Source: Prochlorococcus sp. AG-459-N19 (GTDB lineage: Bacteria; Cyanobacteriota; Cyanobacteriia; PCC-6307; Cyanobiaceae). From it: 64,000 nucleotides of DNA. The stretch spans positions 33,628 through 97,627 of the forward strand of contig QCRF01000004.1 in assembly GCA_003209375.1 (NCBI GenBank), in the 5' to 3' direction. The notes beneath the pieces are model-generated. The model did no database searches. It was not told the DNA's origin and saw only the letters and a program-made list of their open reading frames with translations. The position numbers and the translations under genes were made by a program. Below are positions 40,146 through 51,404 of this stretch, one piece after another; within the stretch, counting starts at the first letter, position 1, and each line of letters opens with the position of its first letter.

Positions 40146-42005
40146 TTGAAAAATTACTCTCAAAATATAAGAATTTTTTATATGAGATTGGTTTTTTACT
40201 TATTTTTGATTAGTCAATTATTAAACCTTATTGGAGTATTTGCAGAAAAAGTTAGAGAAGATTCGTCAAGATTAAATACGATTAAATGGGAAAAGATAGA
40301 GGAAAATAAATCTAAACCATTTAAAAAGATTATCTGGAGATCCTATAAGAATGATGAATCTTATTTTGAAATTAAAAAACAACAAAGTTCAATAATACAA
40401 AAGACTAAATCATCAAACGAAGAAAGAATTTCTGAACCCCCAAAAAAATCTGGTTCTTCTATTACTGAAATTGAACCTTATTTGCCTCTCAATAATTTCC
40501 TTGAATATGATAATTTTCAAACCTCAGTTAGGTGGAAATCATCTTTTGATGGAGGTAAAGCAGGAGGCACCGGCCAACAAAACCCCTCATTTGTAATAGA
40601 TTATGGGATCTCAGATTCTTTATTAATGACCATTAATTTTTCTGAGGCGGATGATAAATTATACAATGCAATTAATGGTCAAAAAGTAGATTATCATTGG
40701 CAAAACTATGCTTTTTCATTTAAGAAAAAACTATTAAATAATAATGAAAATAGCTTTGTAATATCAATAGTTCCAACCCTTGAGTATTGGAGGCATGCTA
40801 GTGGTTCTAGGGATTCTAAAAGTATTTATAATCAGAAAGATAATCTAGATGGTAAAGACAGATTTGATAATTTGATTGGATCTTTATCTTTGCCTATATC
40901 AAAAAAATTAAATCAAAACTTTACTGCATTAATAGTTCCAGGTGTAACATTCTTGCCTGAGAAATTAGGTTCAAAAGGAATTGGAAAAAATGCGTATGGT
41001 AATAATTTCTATATTGGAAGCGGTTTTGTTTTAGATATGGCTAAAAATGTTAATTTTCTTGCCTCTTATACATCTCCTTTAGGCCCAGGTAATAACTATT
41101 TTGACAAGGATTTAAACTACTCCAGAAGGCCTATTTATAGTGTTGGTTTGGGATGGGATGTTAATTCCAAGATTGGTTTTGAAGGAAAAATAACAAATTC
41201 ATTTGGAGCTTCCCCTTCGACTGGATTGCTAACTATCCCATCAGATAATAAGCCGCTCTACTCTGCCAATATAACCTATAAACCTCACGGAGAGGATACA
41301 TATCTTACTCCTCTAAGTCAAAGAGATAAATTGATTAGCACTGGTGGGATTACTGTAAATAATGCCTTAATACCAAGAGTTGGAACTTCACAAATTAATT
41401 TTAACTATGATAACAATGGAAATTTGTTTGGTTCTTATGGTTACTCCTTATCAAATATATTCAAATTAGAGTTTCTTAATATTGGAAGTTTTAATGAAGT
41501 AAACATAAGCGGGGATAAAAATTCAAATTTATATTCAACTTACTTAGATGACGGTAATCTTAATTTCAGGTTAGGAGGTAAATTATTAATATTAAGTCCT
41601 CAAAAAAATGATCTTTATTGGATGTCTTTAAGATCATCAGTTGGAAGAAATAATGATACTAATCAAGGTTATTTATTCTCTGAATTAATAAATACTTTTA
41701 GAGTAAACAATTGGTTAGCAATTAACATTAGTCCAAAATATTTCTTTAGCGGGGTTGAAAGTTTTGGGGGGATAGGCTTATCAAGTTATATAAATTTATT
41801 AGATAATATAATGCTTATCCCAGAAATAAATACATCAATTAAAAATGATTCGGATCTAAATTCTACTATTGCATTGAGATATTCTTTCTCGCCAGAAAAG
41901 TCATTAGATTTATATTATTCTAATGCTGTAGGAGTACAAGACATTGGACAACTTCTTAAGGATAAAGAATATAGGTTAGGAATAAAGTTGAATTTCTTAC
42001 TATAA
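40146..42005 (+). CDS. large beta-barrel-like outer membrane protein of unknown function
   Basis: 619 aa, N-terminal hydrophobic segment, alternating strand-like C-terminal two thirds. Confidence 0.55.
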   Translation: MKNYSQNIRIFYMRLVFYLFLISQLLNLIGVFAEKVREDSSRLNTIKWEKIEENKSKPFKKIIWRSYKNDESYFEIKKQQSSIIQKTKSSNEERISEPPKKSGSSITEIEPYLPLNNFLEYDNFQTSVRWKSSFDGGKAGGTGQQNPSFVIDYGISDSLLMTINFSEADDKLYNAINGQKVDYHWQNYAFSFKKKLLNNNENSFVISIVPTLEYWRHASGSRDSKSIYNQKDNLDGKDRFDNLIGSLSLPISKKLNQNFTALIVPGVTFLPEKLGSKGIGKNAYGNNFYIGSGFVLDMAKNVNFLASYTSPLGPGNNYFDKDLNYSRRPIYSVGLGWDVNSKIGFEGKITNSFGASPSTGLLTIPSDNKPLYSANITYKPHGEDTYLTPLSQRDKLISTGGITVNNALIPRVGTSQINFNYDNNGNLFGSYGYSLSNIFKLEFLNIGSFNEVNISGDKNSNLYSTYLDDGNLNFRLGGKLLILSPQKNDLYWMSLRSSVGRNNDTNQGYLFSELINTFRVNNWLAINISPKYFFSGVESFGGIGLSSYINLLDNIMLIPEINTSIKNDSDLNSTIALRYSFSPEKSLDLYYSNAVGVQDIGQLLKDKEYRLGIKLNFLL

Positions 42006-42017
42006 AATACAGAAAAT

Positions 42018-42269
42018 TTAGTTTTCCCAAAATGGGTCCGTAGTCAAAGAAACCTCTAATGTACATTTTTTATTATTTTTAATTTCACTGATACAAGCCC
42101 TTACTGTTTTACCATTTACATCTATTTCACAGGCTCCACAACTTCCTGTAAGGCAGCCAGTAGGGATTTTCAAACCTGCTTTTTCAGCTGAAGAAAACCA
42201 GTTATCTCCCTCTGAAACAAATGTTTCTTTATTATTTGACCATCTTACTTTAATATTTTTTTCTTTCAA
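42018..42269 (-). CDS. [2Fe-2S] ferredoxin
   Basis: CLTGSCGACEIDVNGKTVRACIS cluster-binding pattern. Confidence 0.88.
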   Translation of the reverse strand: MKEKNIKVRWSNNKETFVSEGDNWFSSAEKAGLKIPTGCLTGSCGACEIDVNGKTVRACISEIKNNKKCTLEVSLTTDPFWEN

Positions 42270-43795
42270 ATTAAAAATGATTTGAGATTTAAATGCTTGT
42301 GGAATTCATTCGCAAGATTATCAATAATGGATTCTCTCTTCTCTTTATAAGATATTGATTTTTTATTTAATATTGGTAGATTTTTACTCTTCCTTATTAA
42401 ATTAATATATTGGTCTCTCCAACTGTCATTTTCAAAGATCCCATGAATGTATGTTCCTGCGATAGTTCCCCCTTTATTATTTTCTTTGTACCAACCTAGA
42501 TCTAGATCTCTAAAAATAGGGTTAATCTTTAATGAACTTTGCATGTCGTCCAATATAGTTTGACCATTATGAATTTCAAATCCATTAATTTCTGATTGGC
42601 ATGGCCATATCGATTCAGAGTTGATTTGACGTGTTAATTTTTTTTTAAAGAAAGTCGTTTTTAATGGTAGTAATCCAATTCCTTTAGTTTTTTGTTCAGA
42701 ATAATTTCTGGAACCCTCTTTAAAATAAGGATCTTCAAGTGTAGTCCCCAACATTTGTAAACCTCCACATATTCCGAAAATATTACCTTTGTTATTTGAA
42801 TATTCCCTTATATCCTTCGATAAGCCAGAATTTTCAAGAAATATTTGATCTTTAATCGTTTGTTTACTACCAGGAAGAATAATAAAGTCATACTTACTAA
42901 GGCTTTGTGATTCTCTAATCCATTCAATTAATATTGAATCTTCATTTTCTAAAGGGTCAAAATCTGAAAAGTTACTTATTGAGGGCAACTTTATAATTCC
43001 AACTTTTATTTCAGGATTTTTAGGAAGTGATTTTTTTTCTATTAAATCTAAAGAATCCTCTGGGGGAAATGAATCATTTAACCATGGAATAATACCAATA
43101 ACAGGGATTTGAGTTTGATTCTCTATCCACTTTTTCCCTTCTTCAAATAATGAAAGGTCTCCTCTGAATCTATTTATAATGATTCCCTTAATAAGCTTCT
43201 TTTCTTCAGGCTTCATTAATTCAAGAGTACCAATTATTTGTGCAAATACTCCTCCCCTTTCAATATCAGTAACCAAAATGCAATTTGCATTTAAATACTT
43301 AGCAACTCTTAAATTAGTTAGATCTCTATGAATTAAATTCATCTCTACAGGACTTCCAGCCCCTTCGATGATTAAACGGCAATTCGGATTTCGTTCGTAA
43401 ATAGACTTTAAACTTTTTTTAATTACTTCCCAGCCAGGAATAAACCAATCTTTATAGTAATTTTGTGCGGTTGTGGTCCCTATGCTTTTGCCAAGGTGAA
43501 TCACCTCGCTTGTTGAGTTCCCTTGCGGTTTTAATAAAATGGGATTCATCTCTGTAGAGGGATTAATTCCACAAGCGAAAGCTTGAAGTGCTTGAGAATA
43601 TGCCATCTCTCCTCCCTCCCAATCAACCCATGCGTTATTACTCATGTTTTGACCTTTATATGGTACTGGTTCTTCTCCTAAATTTTTAAGAATCCTGCAA
43701 ATAGCAGTAACCGTTAACGATTTCCCAGCTCCACTGGAAGTGCCTAGGACCATTATTGGTTTCTTTATTTCATGTAATTTTGCTTTTAACTCCAT
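42266..43795 (-). CDS. cobQ: cobyric acid synthase
   Basis: PIMVLGTSSGAGKSLTVTAICRIL, PYKGQNMSNNAWV, GICGGLQMLG, GTYIHGIFEND. Confidence 0.96.
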   Translation of the reverse strand: MELKAKLHEIKKPIMVLGTSSGAGKSLTVTAICRILKNLGEEPVPYKGQNMSNNAWVDWEGGEMAYSQALQAFACGINPSTEMNPILLKPQGNSTSEVIHLGKSIGTTTAQNYYKDWFIPGWEVIKKSLKSIYERNPNCRLIIEGAGSPVEMNLIHRDLTNLRVAKYLNANCILVTDIERGGVFAQIIGTLELMKPEEKKLIKGIIINRFRGDLSLFEEGKKWIENQTQIPVIGIIPWLNDSFPPEDSLDLIEKKSLPKNPEIKVGIIKLPSISNFSDFDPLENEDSILIEWIRESQSLSKYDFIILPGSKQTIKDQIFLENSGLSKDIREYSNNKGNIFGICGGLQMLGTTLEDPYFKEGSRNYSEQKTKGIGLLPLKTTFFKKKLTRQINSESIWPCQSEINGFEIHNGQTILDDMQSSLKINPIFRDLDLGWYKENNKGGTIAGTYIHGIFENDSWRDQYINLIRKSKNLPILNKKSISYKEKRESIIDNLANEFHKHLNLKSFLI

Positions 43796-43861
43796 TAGTA
43801 ATTTATATTAATTTTAAAATTTATTAATTATTAAATTGAATTATAATTTGGTAAAAAATTT

Positions 43862-44473
43862 GTGTTAATTCTAGCCTCTGCTTCTCAATCTAGAAAGAAA
43901 TTACTAGAAAATTGTCAAATTGAATTTATCCAAATATCAAGTGACTTTGATGAAAATACTATTAAAGAAAAGAATATATTTAACTTAGCCTTGGAATTAT
44001 CTTTTCAAAAGGCAAATAGTTTATCTGAAAATATTCAAAACATATCATTGCCTAAAGAATTGAATTTTGGCCCTTTGGAAATACTTGGGTGCGATTCAAT
44101 TTTTGAATTTAAAGGAGAAGCTTATGGAAAACCATCTAATAAAGAGGAGGCATTTATTAGATGGCAAAAAATGTCTGGAGAATTTGGATTTTTACATACT
44201 GGTCATACTCTAATAATTGGAAATTTTGATTCAACTTCCAAAATTTTTAAAATTACCGAAATAATAAAAAAAACAGTAAGTTCAAGAGTTTATTTTTCTA
44301 GTTTGGAAGATTGGGAAATCAAGAGTTATGTAGATACTAATGAACCTTTATATTGTGCGGGAGGATTTGCCTTGGAAGGTATAGGCGGAAAATATATAGA
44401 AAAAATAGAGGGTTGCTTCAGTAATGTAATGGGATTAAGTTTGCCATGGCTTAGAGAAAATTTATATAGATAA
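43862..44473 (+). CDS. maf: Maf-family nucleoside triphosphate pyrophosphatase (TTG/GTG start)
   Basis: [38 protein letters not shown]. Confidence 0.92.
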   Translation: MLILASASQSRKKLLENCQIEFIQISSDFDENTIKEKNIFNLALELSFQKANSLSENIQNISLPKELNFGPLEILGCDSIFEFKGEAYGKPSNKEEAFIRWQKMSGEFGFLHTGHTLIIGNFDSTSKIFKITEIIKKTVSSRVYFSSLEDWEIKSYVDTNEPLYCAGGFALEGIGGKYIEKIEGCFSNVMGLSLPWLRENLYR

Positions 44474-44486
44474 TAAAATTGAGCAA

Positions 44487-44518
44487 AAAAAAACCCTTTC
44501 CGAAGAAAGGGCTTTTTT
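44487..44518. terminator. bidirectional terminator between maf and psbC
   Basis: aaaaaaCCCTTTC-cgaa-GAAAGGGctttttt. Confidence 0.88.
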
Positions 44519-44532
44519 AGTTGAGATAGAAA

Positions 44533-45915
44533 TTAATCTAAATCAGGCATTTCTAGAGCTGGTTCACTCTTTCTGTCGATTCCTTTTTCGAAACCAGCAG
44601 CGGCTGCTCTAGCACGTCCAGCATGCCAAAGATGACCGATGAATGTAAACCATCCTAGGAAGAATTGAGCTGCAGCTAACCATTGTCTTAAGTTAACGAA
44701 GTTAACAGCATTAGGCTCTGTAATGATTCCACCAACAGAGTTGATAGAAGCGTTTGGAGCATGAGTCATATATTCAGCTGCTCTTCTTACCTGCCAAGGC
44801 TGAATATCATTTTGGATTTTCTCAAGGCTCAATCCATTAGGTCCTCTTAGAGGCTCTAACCATGGCCCTCTGAAATCCCAAAATCTCATTGTTTCACCAC
44901 CAAATATAATTTCACCAGTAGGAGATCTCATGAGATACTTACCTAGACCTGTTGGTCCCATTGTTGAACCTACGTTAGCTCCAATTCTTTGATCTCTCAC
45001 AAGGAAAGTAAAGCTTTGAGCCTGTGAAGCTTCAGCATTTGTTGGGCCATAAAATTCTGAAGGGTAAGCAGTATTATTGAACCAGATGAATGTTGAAGCA
45101 ATAAAGCTTGCTACACAAATTCCACCAAGAGCATAACTTAGTAGTCCTTCACCATTCCAAATGAATGCTCTTCTTGCCCATCCAAAAGGTTTTGTGAAAA
45201 TGTGAAATAAACCACCAATAATGGCAGTAATACCAACATAAACATGTCCACCAACAATATCTTCAATAGAGTTAACACCGATTATAGAACCAGCTCCTCC
45301 CCATGGAGATCTGAATAGATATCCAAGGATAACTCTAGGATCTAATGTTGGGCTGACTAGTCTAACTTCCCCACCGCCTGGTGCCCATGTATCATAAGCG
45401 CCACCTACAAACATCCAGTTAAAAACGAAGAAAAGAGCACCGACTCCTAAAACAATTAGGTGATAACCCAATATATTAGTCATCTGATTCTTATCTCTCC
45501 AATCTGTAGAAAAGAATGGGAAGTCTTCTTCAAGTTTTTCAGGACCGGCTAAAGAGTGATAAACACCACCAAATCCTAAAACTGCTGAAGAAACTAAATG
45601 CATTACACCTGCAACAAAGAAGGGATAAACATCAGTAATTTCGCCACCAGGGCCAACTCCAAAACCAAACATTGCTACGTGAGGCATACAAATTAAGCCT
45701 TGTTCCCACATTGGTTTATCAAATGTGAAATGACTTACTTCGAATAGCATCATTGCACCGGCCCAAAAAACTATGAGGCCAGTGTGAGCAATATGAGCTC
45801 CGAGTAAACGGCCAGATAAATTAATTAATCTGGCGTTACCTACGTACCAAGCGTAACCAGTTTCTTCAATACTCTGGTTAGGAGCTCTAAGTAAACTATT
45901 AAAGGGCGTTTCCAC
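44533..45915 (-). CDS. psbC: photosystem II CP43
   Basis: [49 protein letters not shown] start at 45915 preferred over 45942; overlaps psbD. Confidence 0.96.
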   Translation of the reverse strand: METPFNSLLRAPNQSIEETGYAWYVGNARLINLSGRLLGAHIAHTGLIVFWAGAMMLFEVSHFTFDKPMWEQGLICMPHVAMFGFGVGPGGEITDVYPFFVAGVMHLVSSAVLGFGGVYHSLAGPEKLEEDFPFFSTDWRDKNQMTNILGYHLIVLGVGALFFVFNWMFVGGAYDTWAPGGGEVRLVSPTLDPRVILGYLFRSPWGGAGSIIGVNSIEDIVGGHVYVGITAIIGGLFHIFTKPFGWARRAFIWNGEGLLSYALGGICVASFIASTFIWFNNTAYPSEFYGPTNAEASQAQSFTFLVRDQRIGANVGSTMGPTGLGKYLMRSPTGEIIFGGETMRFWDFRGPWLEPLRGPNGLSLEKIQNDIQPWQVRRAAEYMTHAPNASINSVGGIITEPNAVNFVNLRQWLAAAQFFLGWFTFIGHLWHAGRARAAAAGFEKGIDRKSEPALEMPDLD

Positions 45916-46975
45916 GTGGTAGAACCTCCTCAGGGAATACAAAGTTTTCGTGTGGTTGATCCACAGAAGACATCCATGCTCGCATACCTTCGTTCAAAAG
46001 TATATTTTTTGTATAGAAAGTTTCAAATTCTGGATCTTCTGCTGCACGTATTTCTTGGCTTACGAAATCATAAGCTCTTAAGTTTAGTGCTAAGCCGACA
46101 ATACCAATTGAAGATGTCCACATACCCATAACAGGTACAAATAGCATCAAGAAATGTAAGAAACGCTTGTTTGAAAAAGCAATACCGAAGATTTGGCTCC
46201 AGAATCTATTCGCTGTAATCATTGAATAAGTTTCTTCTTCTTGAGTTGGATCGAAAGCTCTAAATGTTGAACTTTGAACCTTACCATCTGTATAAATACT
46301 TGTATCTTCATACAAAGTATTTTGTACTGTAGCTCCATGAATAGCGCAAAGTAAGGCACCACCAAGAATTCCAGCAACTCCCATCATGTGGAATGGATTT
46401 AAAGTTATATTGTGAAAACCTTGAATGAACAGAATGTAACGGAAGATTGCTGCAACACCGAATGAAGGTGCGAAGAACCAACTATGCTGTCCTAATGGAT
46501 AAATAAGGAAAATACTTGTAAAAACTGCAATTACCGCTGAGAAAGCTAGTGCGTTGTATGGTCTAATTCCAACAAGGCCAGCAATTTCAAACTGACGAAG
46601 CATAAAACCAATAAGGCCAAATACTCCATGTAATGCAACGAAGTTCCAAAGACCACCAAGTTGTAGCCATCTTACGAAACTACCTTGGGCTTCAGGACCC
46701 CATAAAAATAGAAGACTGTGTCCCATGGCATCACCAGGGGTACTTACAGCTGCTGTTAAAAAGTTACAACCTTCAAGGTATGAGCTTGCAACTCCGTGTG
46801 TGTACCAAGAGGTAACAAATGTTGTTCCGACGAACCAACCACCTATAGCAAGATAAGCACAAGGAAGTAAAAGTAGTCCGGACCAACCAATAAATACAAA
46901 GCGGTCGCGCTTCAACCAATCATCGAGGACATCAAACCATCCTCTTTGTGGGGCGCTACCAACTGCGATCGTCAT
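45899..46975 (-). CDS. psbD: photosystem II D2 protein
   Basis: [29 protein letters not shown]... full-length D2. Confidence 0.99.
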   Translation of the reverse strand: MTIAVGSAPQRGWFDVLDDWLKRDRFVFIGWSGLLLLPCAYLAIGGWFVGTTFVTSWYTHGVASSYLEGCNFLTAAVSTPGDAMGHSLLFLWGPEAQGSFVRWLQLGGLWNFVALHGVFGLIGFMLRQFEIAGLVGIRPYNALAFSAVIAVFTSIFLIYPLGQHSWFFAPSFGVAAIFRYILFIQGFHNITLNPFHMMGVAGILGGALLCAIHGATVQNTLYEDTSIYTDGKVQSSTFRAFDPTQEEETYSMITANRFWSQIFGIAFSNKRFLHFLMLFVPVMGMWTSSIGIVGLALNLRAYDFVSQEIRAAEDPEFETFYTKNILLNEGMRAWMSSVDQPHENFVFPEEVLPRGNAL

Positions 46976-47157
46976 GAGAAATCGTTTTTTAGCTTCGGGA
47001 TACGCAGTGACTGTAACAAAGATTTAGAGTAATGTGGGGAAATATTTGTATATCTGAAACGCCTTGTAAAGCTTTCCTGACTTTTTTATTAAAAAATAGG
47101 TAAGAATACTCCCTAAGTTTGTTAAATTATCTGAATTAGGTTCAAAAAAGATAAAAA

Positions 47158-47715
47158 ATGAATTCAGATCTCAGGTCTTTCGATAAAATCGAACAAAAAA
47201 TTGGTGGATCAAGAAAAATTTCAAACTATATTATTGGAGGAATGCTAACAATAGGAGGTGTTGGGTTTCTTTTGGCTTCTTTATCTAGTTATACAGGAAG
47301 GGATCTACTACCTCTTGGAAACCCTTCAACCTTATTATTTATACCTCAAGGAATAATAATGGGAGCATACGGAGTCATAGCCAATTTATTAAATTTTTAC
47401 TTGTGGTATTTGGTATACATAAACTTTGGTTCAGGAAGTAATTCGTTTGATAAATCCACACAATCTGTAGAAATAAAAAGAAAAGGATTATTTAAAGATA
47501 TTGAAGTTAAATTGAATTTTGATGAAATTAAATCGGTAAAGTTGGATATTAGTGAGGGATTTAATCCTAGAAGAAGAATTGCCTTGGTATTAAAAGGTAG
47601 AAAAAAACCTCTCCCTCTAAGCGGAGCAGGTGAACTTAAACCACTGCTTCAAGTTGAAGAAGAAGGAGCTCGTCTGGCTAAATTTTTGGATGTTAATTTG
47701 GAGGGCTTAAAATAA
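47158..47715 (+). CDS. ycf4: photosystem I assembly protein Ycf4
   Basis: YIIGGMLTIGGVGFLLASLSSYTGRDLLP..LLFIPQGIIMGAYGV. Confidence 0.93.
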   Translation: MNSDLRSFDKIEQKIGGSRKISNYIIGGMLTIGGVGFLLASLSSYTGRDLLPLGNPSTLLFIPQGIIMGAYGVIANLLNFYLWYLVYINFGSGSNSFDKSTQSVEIKRKGLFKDIEVKLNFDEIKSVKLDISEGFNPRRRIALVLKGRKKPLPLSGAGELKPLLQVEEEGARLAKFLDVNLEGLK

Positions 47716-48368
47716 AAAAAAAATATTTTTTAAAAACATTATCTTTTATACAGGTTTTGTTTTTGGTGCAAGCTTGTAGTTATAAAAATAAGATTGATTC
47801 AAATTATTACTGCCAAAAACTTAAATTTAATTGTATTCAGAGTAATAAAGTGGTTTATTTCAAAACCACAAAAGGGGATTTTGAGGTTAAATTATTTGGT
47901 AAAGATAACCCAGTGACAGTATCAAATTTTATAGAAAACATAGAAAATAATATTTATGTAAATCAAAAATTTTATAAAATAATAAATTTTCCCGAAATAA
48001 GTTTTATACAAGTAGGTGTTAATCCTAAAAATAAATTTTACATTGATGAAAATCAAACCTTAAAAAAGGCAAGTCCTTCAATACCTTTAGAAATAAAATT
48101 CAAAGAAGAAATAAAACCAAGATATAACTATCAAATAAAAAATCCTAATGAAACTGAAAATTTAGTTAATACTTTTGACAGTGGATCAATTGCTATGGTT
48201 AAGAGCGGTAAGAATAAGTCTTCATCTACTGAGTTTTTTTTTGTAACTAGTAAGATCCCAGAACTAGATGGAAGGTATTCGATTTTTGGAAAGATTATTA
48301 AAGGATTAGAAGTACTCGAAAAAATCAATAAAGAAGACTACATCAAGGCAGTCCAAATATCTAATTAA
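47712..48368 (+). CDS. cyclophilin-type peptidyl-prolyl isomerase, predicted lipoprotein; probable ATA start (ORF track starts at TTG 47757)
   Basis: [53 protein letters not shown]; reading from ATA gives [21 protein letters not shown] lipobox. Confidence 0.8.
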   Translation: MKKKYFLKTLSFIQVLFLVQACSYKNKIDSNYYCQKLKFNCIQSNKVVYFKTTKGDFEVKLFGKDNPVTVSNFIENIENNIYVNQKFYKIINFPEISFIQVGVNPKNKFYIDENQTLKKASPSIPLEIKFKEEIKPRYNYQIKNPNETENLVNTFDSGSIAMVKSGKNKSSSTEFFFVTSKIPELDGRYSIFGKIIKGLEVLEKINKEDYIKAVQISN

Positions 48369-48889
48369 ATTTCTAGAGAATATTTGTTTATTTTCAACAT
48401 TTCTGTATTAACTCCTGAAGAGCGTTTAAGAGCTACCTTACCAGTCCTCGCTATTTCAAGTATGCCGTATGGTTCGAGTAATTTCTCAAGAGCAACTAAC
48501 TTCCCAGGATCTCCAACTACCTCAAGAGTTAAGGCCATATCTGATACATCAACAACTTTTGCACGGAAAATCTGTACTATATCAAGGATATTACTCCTAG
48601 TATCTTCTTTCGAGGAAACTTTTAGTAACATCAATTCCCTTTCAACAGCTGCGAGATTAGTAAAATCTACAACTCCCAGAACATTAAATAACTTATTAAG
48701 TTGCTTAGTCATTTGCTGAAGAGTTTCATCATCACCCTCTACTACCATTGTTAACCTTGAAATCCCTTTAGATTCTGCAGGCCCTACTGCAAGACTGTCT
48801 ATGTTAAAGCCCCTTCTAGCAAAGAGACCTGAGATTCTACTCAAGGCTCCAGATTCATCTTCTACAAGAACTGATAATGTATGTTTCAT
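48365..48889 (-). CDS. ilvH: acetolactate synthase small subunit
   Basis: [36 protein letters not shown]. Confidence 0.96.
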   Translation of the reverse strand: MKHTLSVLVEDESGALSRISGLFARRGFNIDSLAVGPAESKGISRLTMVVEGDDETLQQMTKQLNKLFNVLGVVDFTNLAAVERELMLLKVSSKEDTRSNILDIVQIFRAKVVDVSDMALTLEVVGDPGKLVALEKLLEPYGILEIARTGKVALKRSSGVNTEMLKINKYSLEI

Positions 48890-48892
48890 GTT

Positions 48893-49852
48893 TTAAAAGG
48901 TTTTTAAATCTCTAATCCATTCATAAGAGATTCTATTGAATACTGAAGGGGCTTCATCATGGATACAATGCCCTGAATTGGATACTATTTTTAGTTTTAC
49001 CCATCTATGGAAATTTGCAATCTTTTTACCAAGAAACAAAGGTATAAAATTATCTTTTTCGCCCCAAATCAATAAAAAGGGAACTTTTCTTGAGGCGCTG
49101 AGTTTTCTCAAAAGGTAAGAGGCTTGAAATTTTTCATCTCTTGAAGACATCCCAATACACATTGCTCTTAATGATCTAGCTGAAGTTCTCCTTAAAACTG
49201 GTTTTGTCACCAAATCTATTAGTTCGCGATCAATATTATCTTTTTTGAAATAGGCAGAATTTAGTCCCAGTTTTATGACTCCTAATTTGGTTATTAAAAA
49301 TAAAATAATCTCCAAAGGGAAAAATATAAAAAATATTCTTATGAAGTTATTTTGAAATTTTATAAGTGATGATTTTTTTGTTGTGGACTTTTTATTTTCT
49401 TGAATTTGATCTGGCAAAGGCGATGCAATAACTGTTGCAATCTGATCCTCCAATGAAACAGCGCATGTTAAAGCAACTAGTGATCCAAGGGAATTGCCAA
49501 TAAGAATTACTTTCCCAGAATTCTTTGGTCTTATCACCTGTGCAATAAAGTCTTTCACTTGATTAGACCAAATCTCATTATCTAGTTTTCCAATTTGTCT
49601 AATCCCAGGTTGATCTGAATCCCCAAATCCTATTAAATCCAAAGAATAAGAGGCAAAATTCTTTTTTGCAAAATACTCTAAATTGTTTCGCCAATGTTTT
49701 CGACTTGCTCCAAATCCATGGAGAAAGATAATTGGAATTTCATTATCTTCGCCTGTAACACTCCAACAAATTTTAAAACCATTCCAATTCCAGTAATTAG
49801 GAATGTTTATATTTTTTTTTAAATTATTACTCATATACTTAAAAATTTTCAA
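48893..49852 (-). CDS. alpha/beta hydrolase
   Basis: PIIFLHGFGASRKHWRNNL, LIGNSLGSLVAL, LIWGEKDNFIPL, SGHCIHDEAP; start may be 49834. Confidence 0.88.
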   Translation of the reverse strand: MKIFKYMSNNLKKNINIPNYWNWNGFKICWSVTGEDNEIPIIFLHGFGASRKHWRNNLEYFAKKNFASYSLDLIGFGDSDQPGIRQIGKLDNEIWSNQVKDFIAQVIRPKNSGKVILIGNSLGSLVALTCAVSLEDQIATVIASPLPDQIQENKKSTTKKSSLIKFQNNFIRIFFIFFPLEIILFLITKLGVIKLGLNSAYFKKDNIDRELIDLVTKPVLRRTSARSLRAMCIGMSSRDEKFQASYLLRKLSASRKVPFLLIWGEKDNFIPLFLGKKIANFHRWVKLKIVSNSGHCIHDEAPSVFNRISYEWIRDLKTF

Positions 49853-49927
49853 GATATTTGCATTATCTACTTTTTTAACAAATAAATGTATATTGAATGT
49901 AAATTATAGTAAACATTAAATTTTACT

Positions 49928-50026
49928 ATGGCAAAAGAAATTTTTAGTATTGCAGCAGTTTTTTGGATACTGATACCAATTGGATTGGTTGGTGGTGCAT
50001 TGTTATTAAAGTTTCAGGGTGATTGA
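49928..50026 (+). CDS. petM: cytochrome b6f subunit PetM
   Basis: [32 protein letters not shown], single-TM 32 aa; translated by hand. Confidence 0.88.
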
Positions 50027-50083
50027 TTCTCACGAATACATCACAATTTGAGTTATGGTCTAAACGTTAAGCAAATCTTAAAT

Positions 50084-51046
50084 ATGAAGATTCTTTTAGT
50101 AGGAGCAACAGGGACACTTGGTAGACAAATAGCAAAACAAGCTACAGAAGATGGACATGAAGTTAGATGCTTTGTAAGAAACCCAAGAAAAGCTTCCTTT
50201 CTACAAGAATGGGGTTGTGAACTAACAAAAGGTAATTTATTAAATTCTTCTGATATTGAATATGCATTACAAGATATTGAAGTTGTTATTGATGCAGCTA
50301 CCAGTAAACCAGATGATCCTAAAAGTATTTACGAAATAGATTGGGATGGAAAAGTTAACTTGTTCAATGCTTGTGAATCTTTAAATGTAAAAAGAGTAAT
50401 ATTCCTTTCAATTCTTTTAACAGAAAAATTTAGAAATGTTCCATTAATGGACATAAAATATTGTACTGAAAAACTTCTTGAGAAATCTGATCTAGAATAT
50501 ACCATTTTCAAATGTGCAGCTTTTATGCAAGGAGTTATAGGTCAATTTGCTATCCCAATTTTAGATAGTCAAGCAGTATGGATGAGTGGAACTCCAACTA
50601 AAATCGCTTACATGAATACTCAAGACATGGCAAAAGTTATTATCGCAGCAGTTAATAATCCAAAAACTCATAGAACATCATTGCCATTGGTTGGTCCCAA
50701 AGCATGGGATTCAAACGAAGTCATATCCTTATGTGAAAAATTTAGCGAAAAGAAAGCTAAAATTTTTAGAGTTTCACCTTTTCTGATTAGTATCACTCAG
50801 AAATTAGTTTCTTTTTTCCAAGATTCTTTAAATGTTGCTGAAAGATTGGCTTTTGCCGAAGTAACTAGTAGTGGTGAATCATTAGATGCTGACATGAGTA
50901 AAACTTACGAAATATTAGAACTTAAAAAAGAAGATATGACCTCACTAGAGAATTATTTAAAGGAGTACTATCAACAAATACTTAAAAGATTAAGAGAGAT
51001 GGAAGCAGATCTTAATATTGAGGAAAAAAAGAGATTACCTTTTTAA
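50084..51046 (+). CDS. ycf39: NmrA/Ycf39-like NAD(P)-binding protein
   Basis: MKILLVGATGTLGRQIAKQATEDGHEVRCFVRNPRKASFLQEWGCELTKGNL. Confidence 0.9.
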   Translation: MKILLVGATGTLGRQIAKQATEDGHEVRCFVRNPRKASFLQEWGCELTKGNLLNSSDIEYALQDIEVVIDAATSKPDDPKSIYEIDWDGKVNLFNACESLNVKRVIFLSILLTEKFRNVPLMDIKYCTEKLLEKSDLEYTIFKCAAFMQGVIGQFAIPILDSQAVWMSGTPTKIAYMNTQDMAKVIIAAVNNPKTHRTSLPLVGPKAWDSNEVISLCEKFSEKKAKIFRVSPFLISITQKLVSFFQDSLNVAERLAFAEVTSSGESLDADMSKTYEILELKKEDMTSLENYLKEYYQQILKRLREMEADLNIEEKKRLPF

Positions 51047-51067
51047 TATTGCAATTTTAGAATTATC

Positions 51068-51083
51068 TAGTATATTTGTACTA
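51068..51083. promoter_or_regulatory. candidate LexA/SOS box
   Basis: TAGTATATTTGTACTA, near-palindrome, one half-site change from TAGTACA-NN-TGTACTA. Confidence 0.5.
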
Positions 51084-51100
51084 TATATATATTATTGATT

Positions 51101-51313
51101 ATGTCTGTTTCTAAGTCTAAAAATCTTGAACGAAAACTAGATAATTTTGCAAAAGAAGCAAAAAATGAATTGAATAATGTTTGCGGGTCACCATTATGGG
51201 AAAGCCTTGGCTTTGTTTTTTTTGATCAATTAGAAGATTCTGAAAAAATTGCGAAAGCAAATTTTTATTATGGTCAACTTCAAATAATTAATGAAATTAA
51301 ATTTTCTATTTGA
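51101..51313 (+). CDS. small hypothetical protein
   Basis: MSVSKSKNLERKLDNFAKEAKNELNNVCGSPLWESLGFVFFDQLEDSEKIAKANFYYGQLQIINEIKFSI. Confidence 0.6.
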   Translation: MSVSKSKNLERKLDNFAKEAKNELNNVCGSPLWESLGFVFFDQLEDSEKIAKANFYYGQLQIINEIKFSI

Positions 51314-51404
51314 ATTGAATTTCATATTTTTACGTATGATATTTTTCTTAAATCAATTTTGCCAATCTTTTTCTGATAATATGAACCTAGTAAAATATTA
51401 ATTA

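Noticed and set aside
45899-45942. psbD/psbC overlap with GTG start
   Set aside because: Known conserved arrangement in cyanobacteria and chloroplasts, not novel.
46633-46815. ORFs antisense to psbD, psbC, pnp, polA, sppA, ycf46, porin and others in the track
   Set aside because: Shadow ORFs of conserved genes; no independent support.
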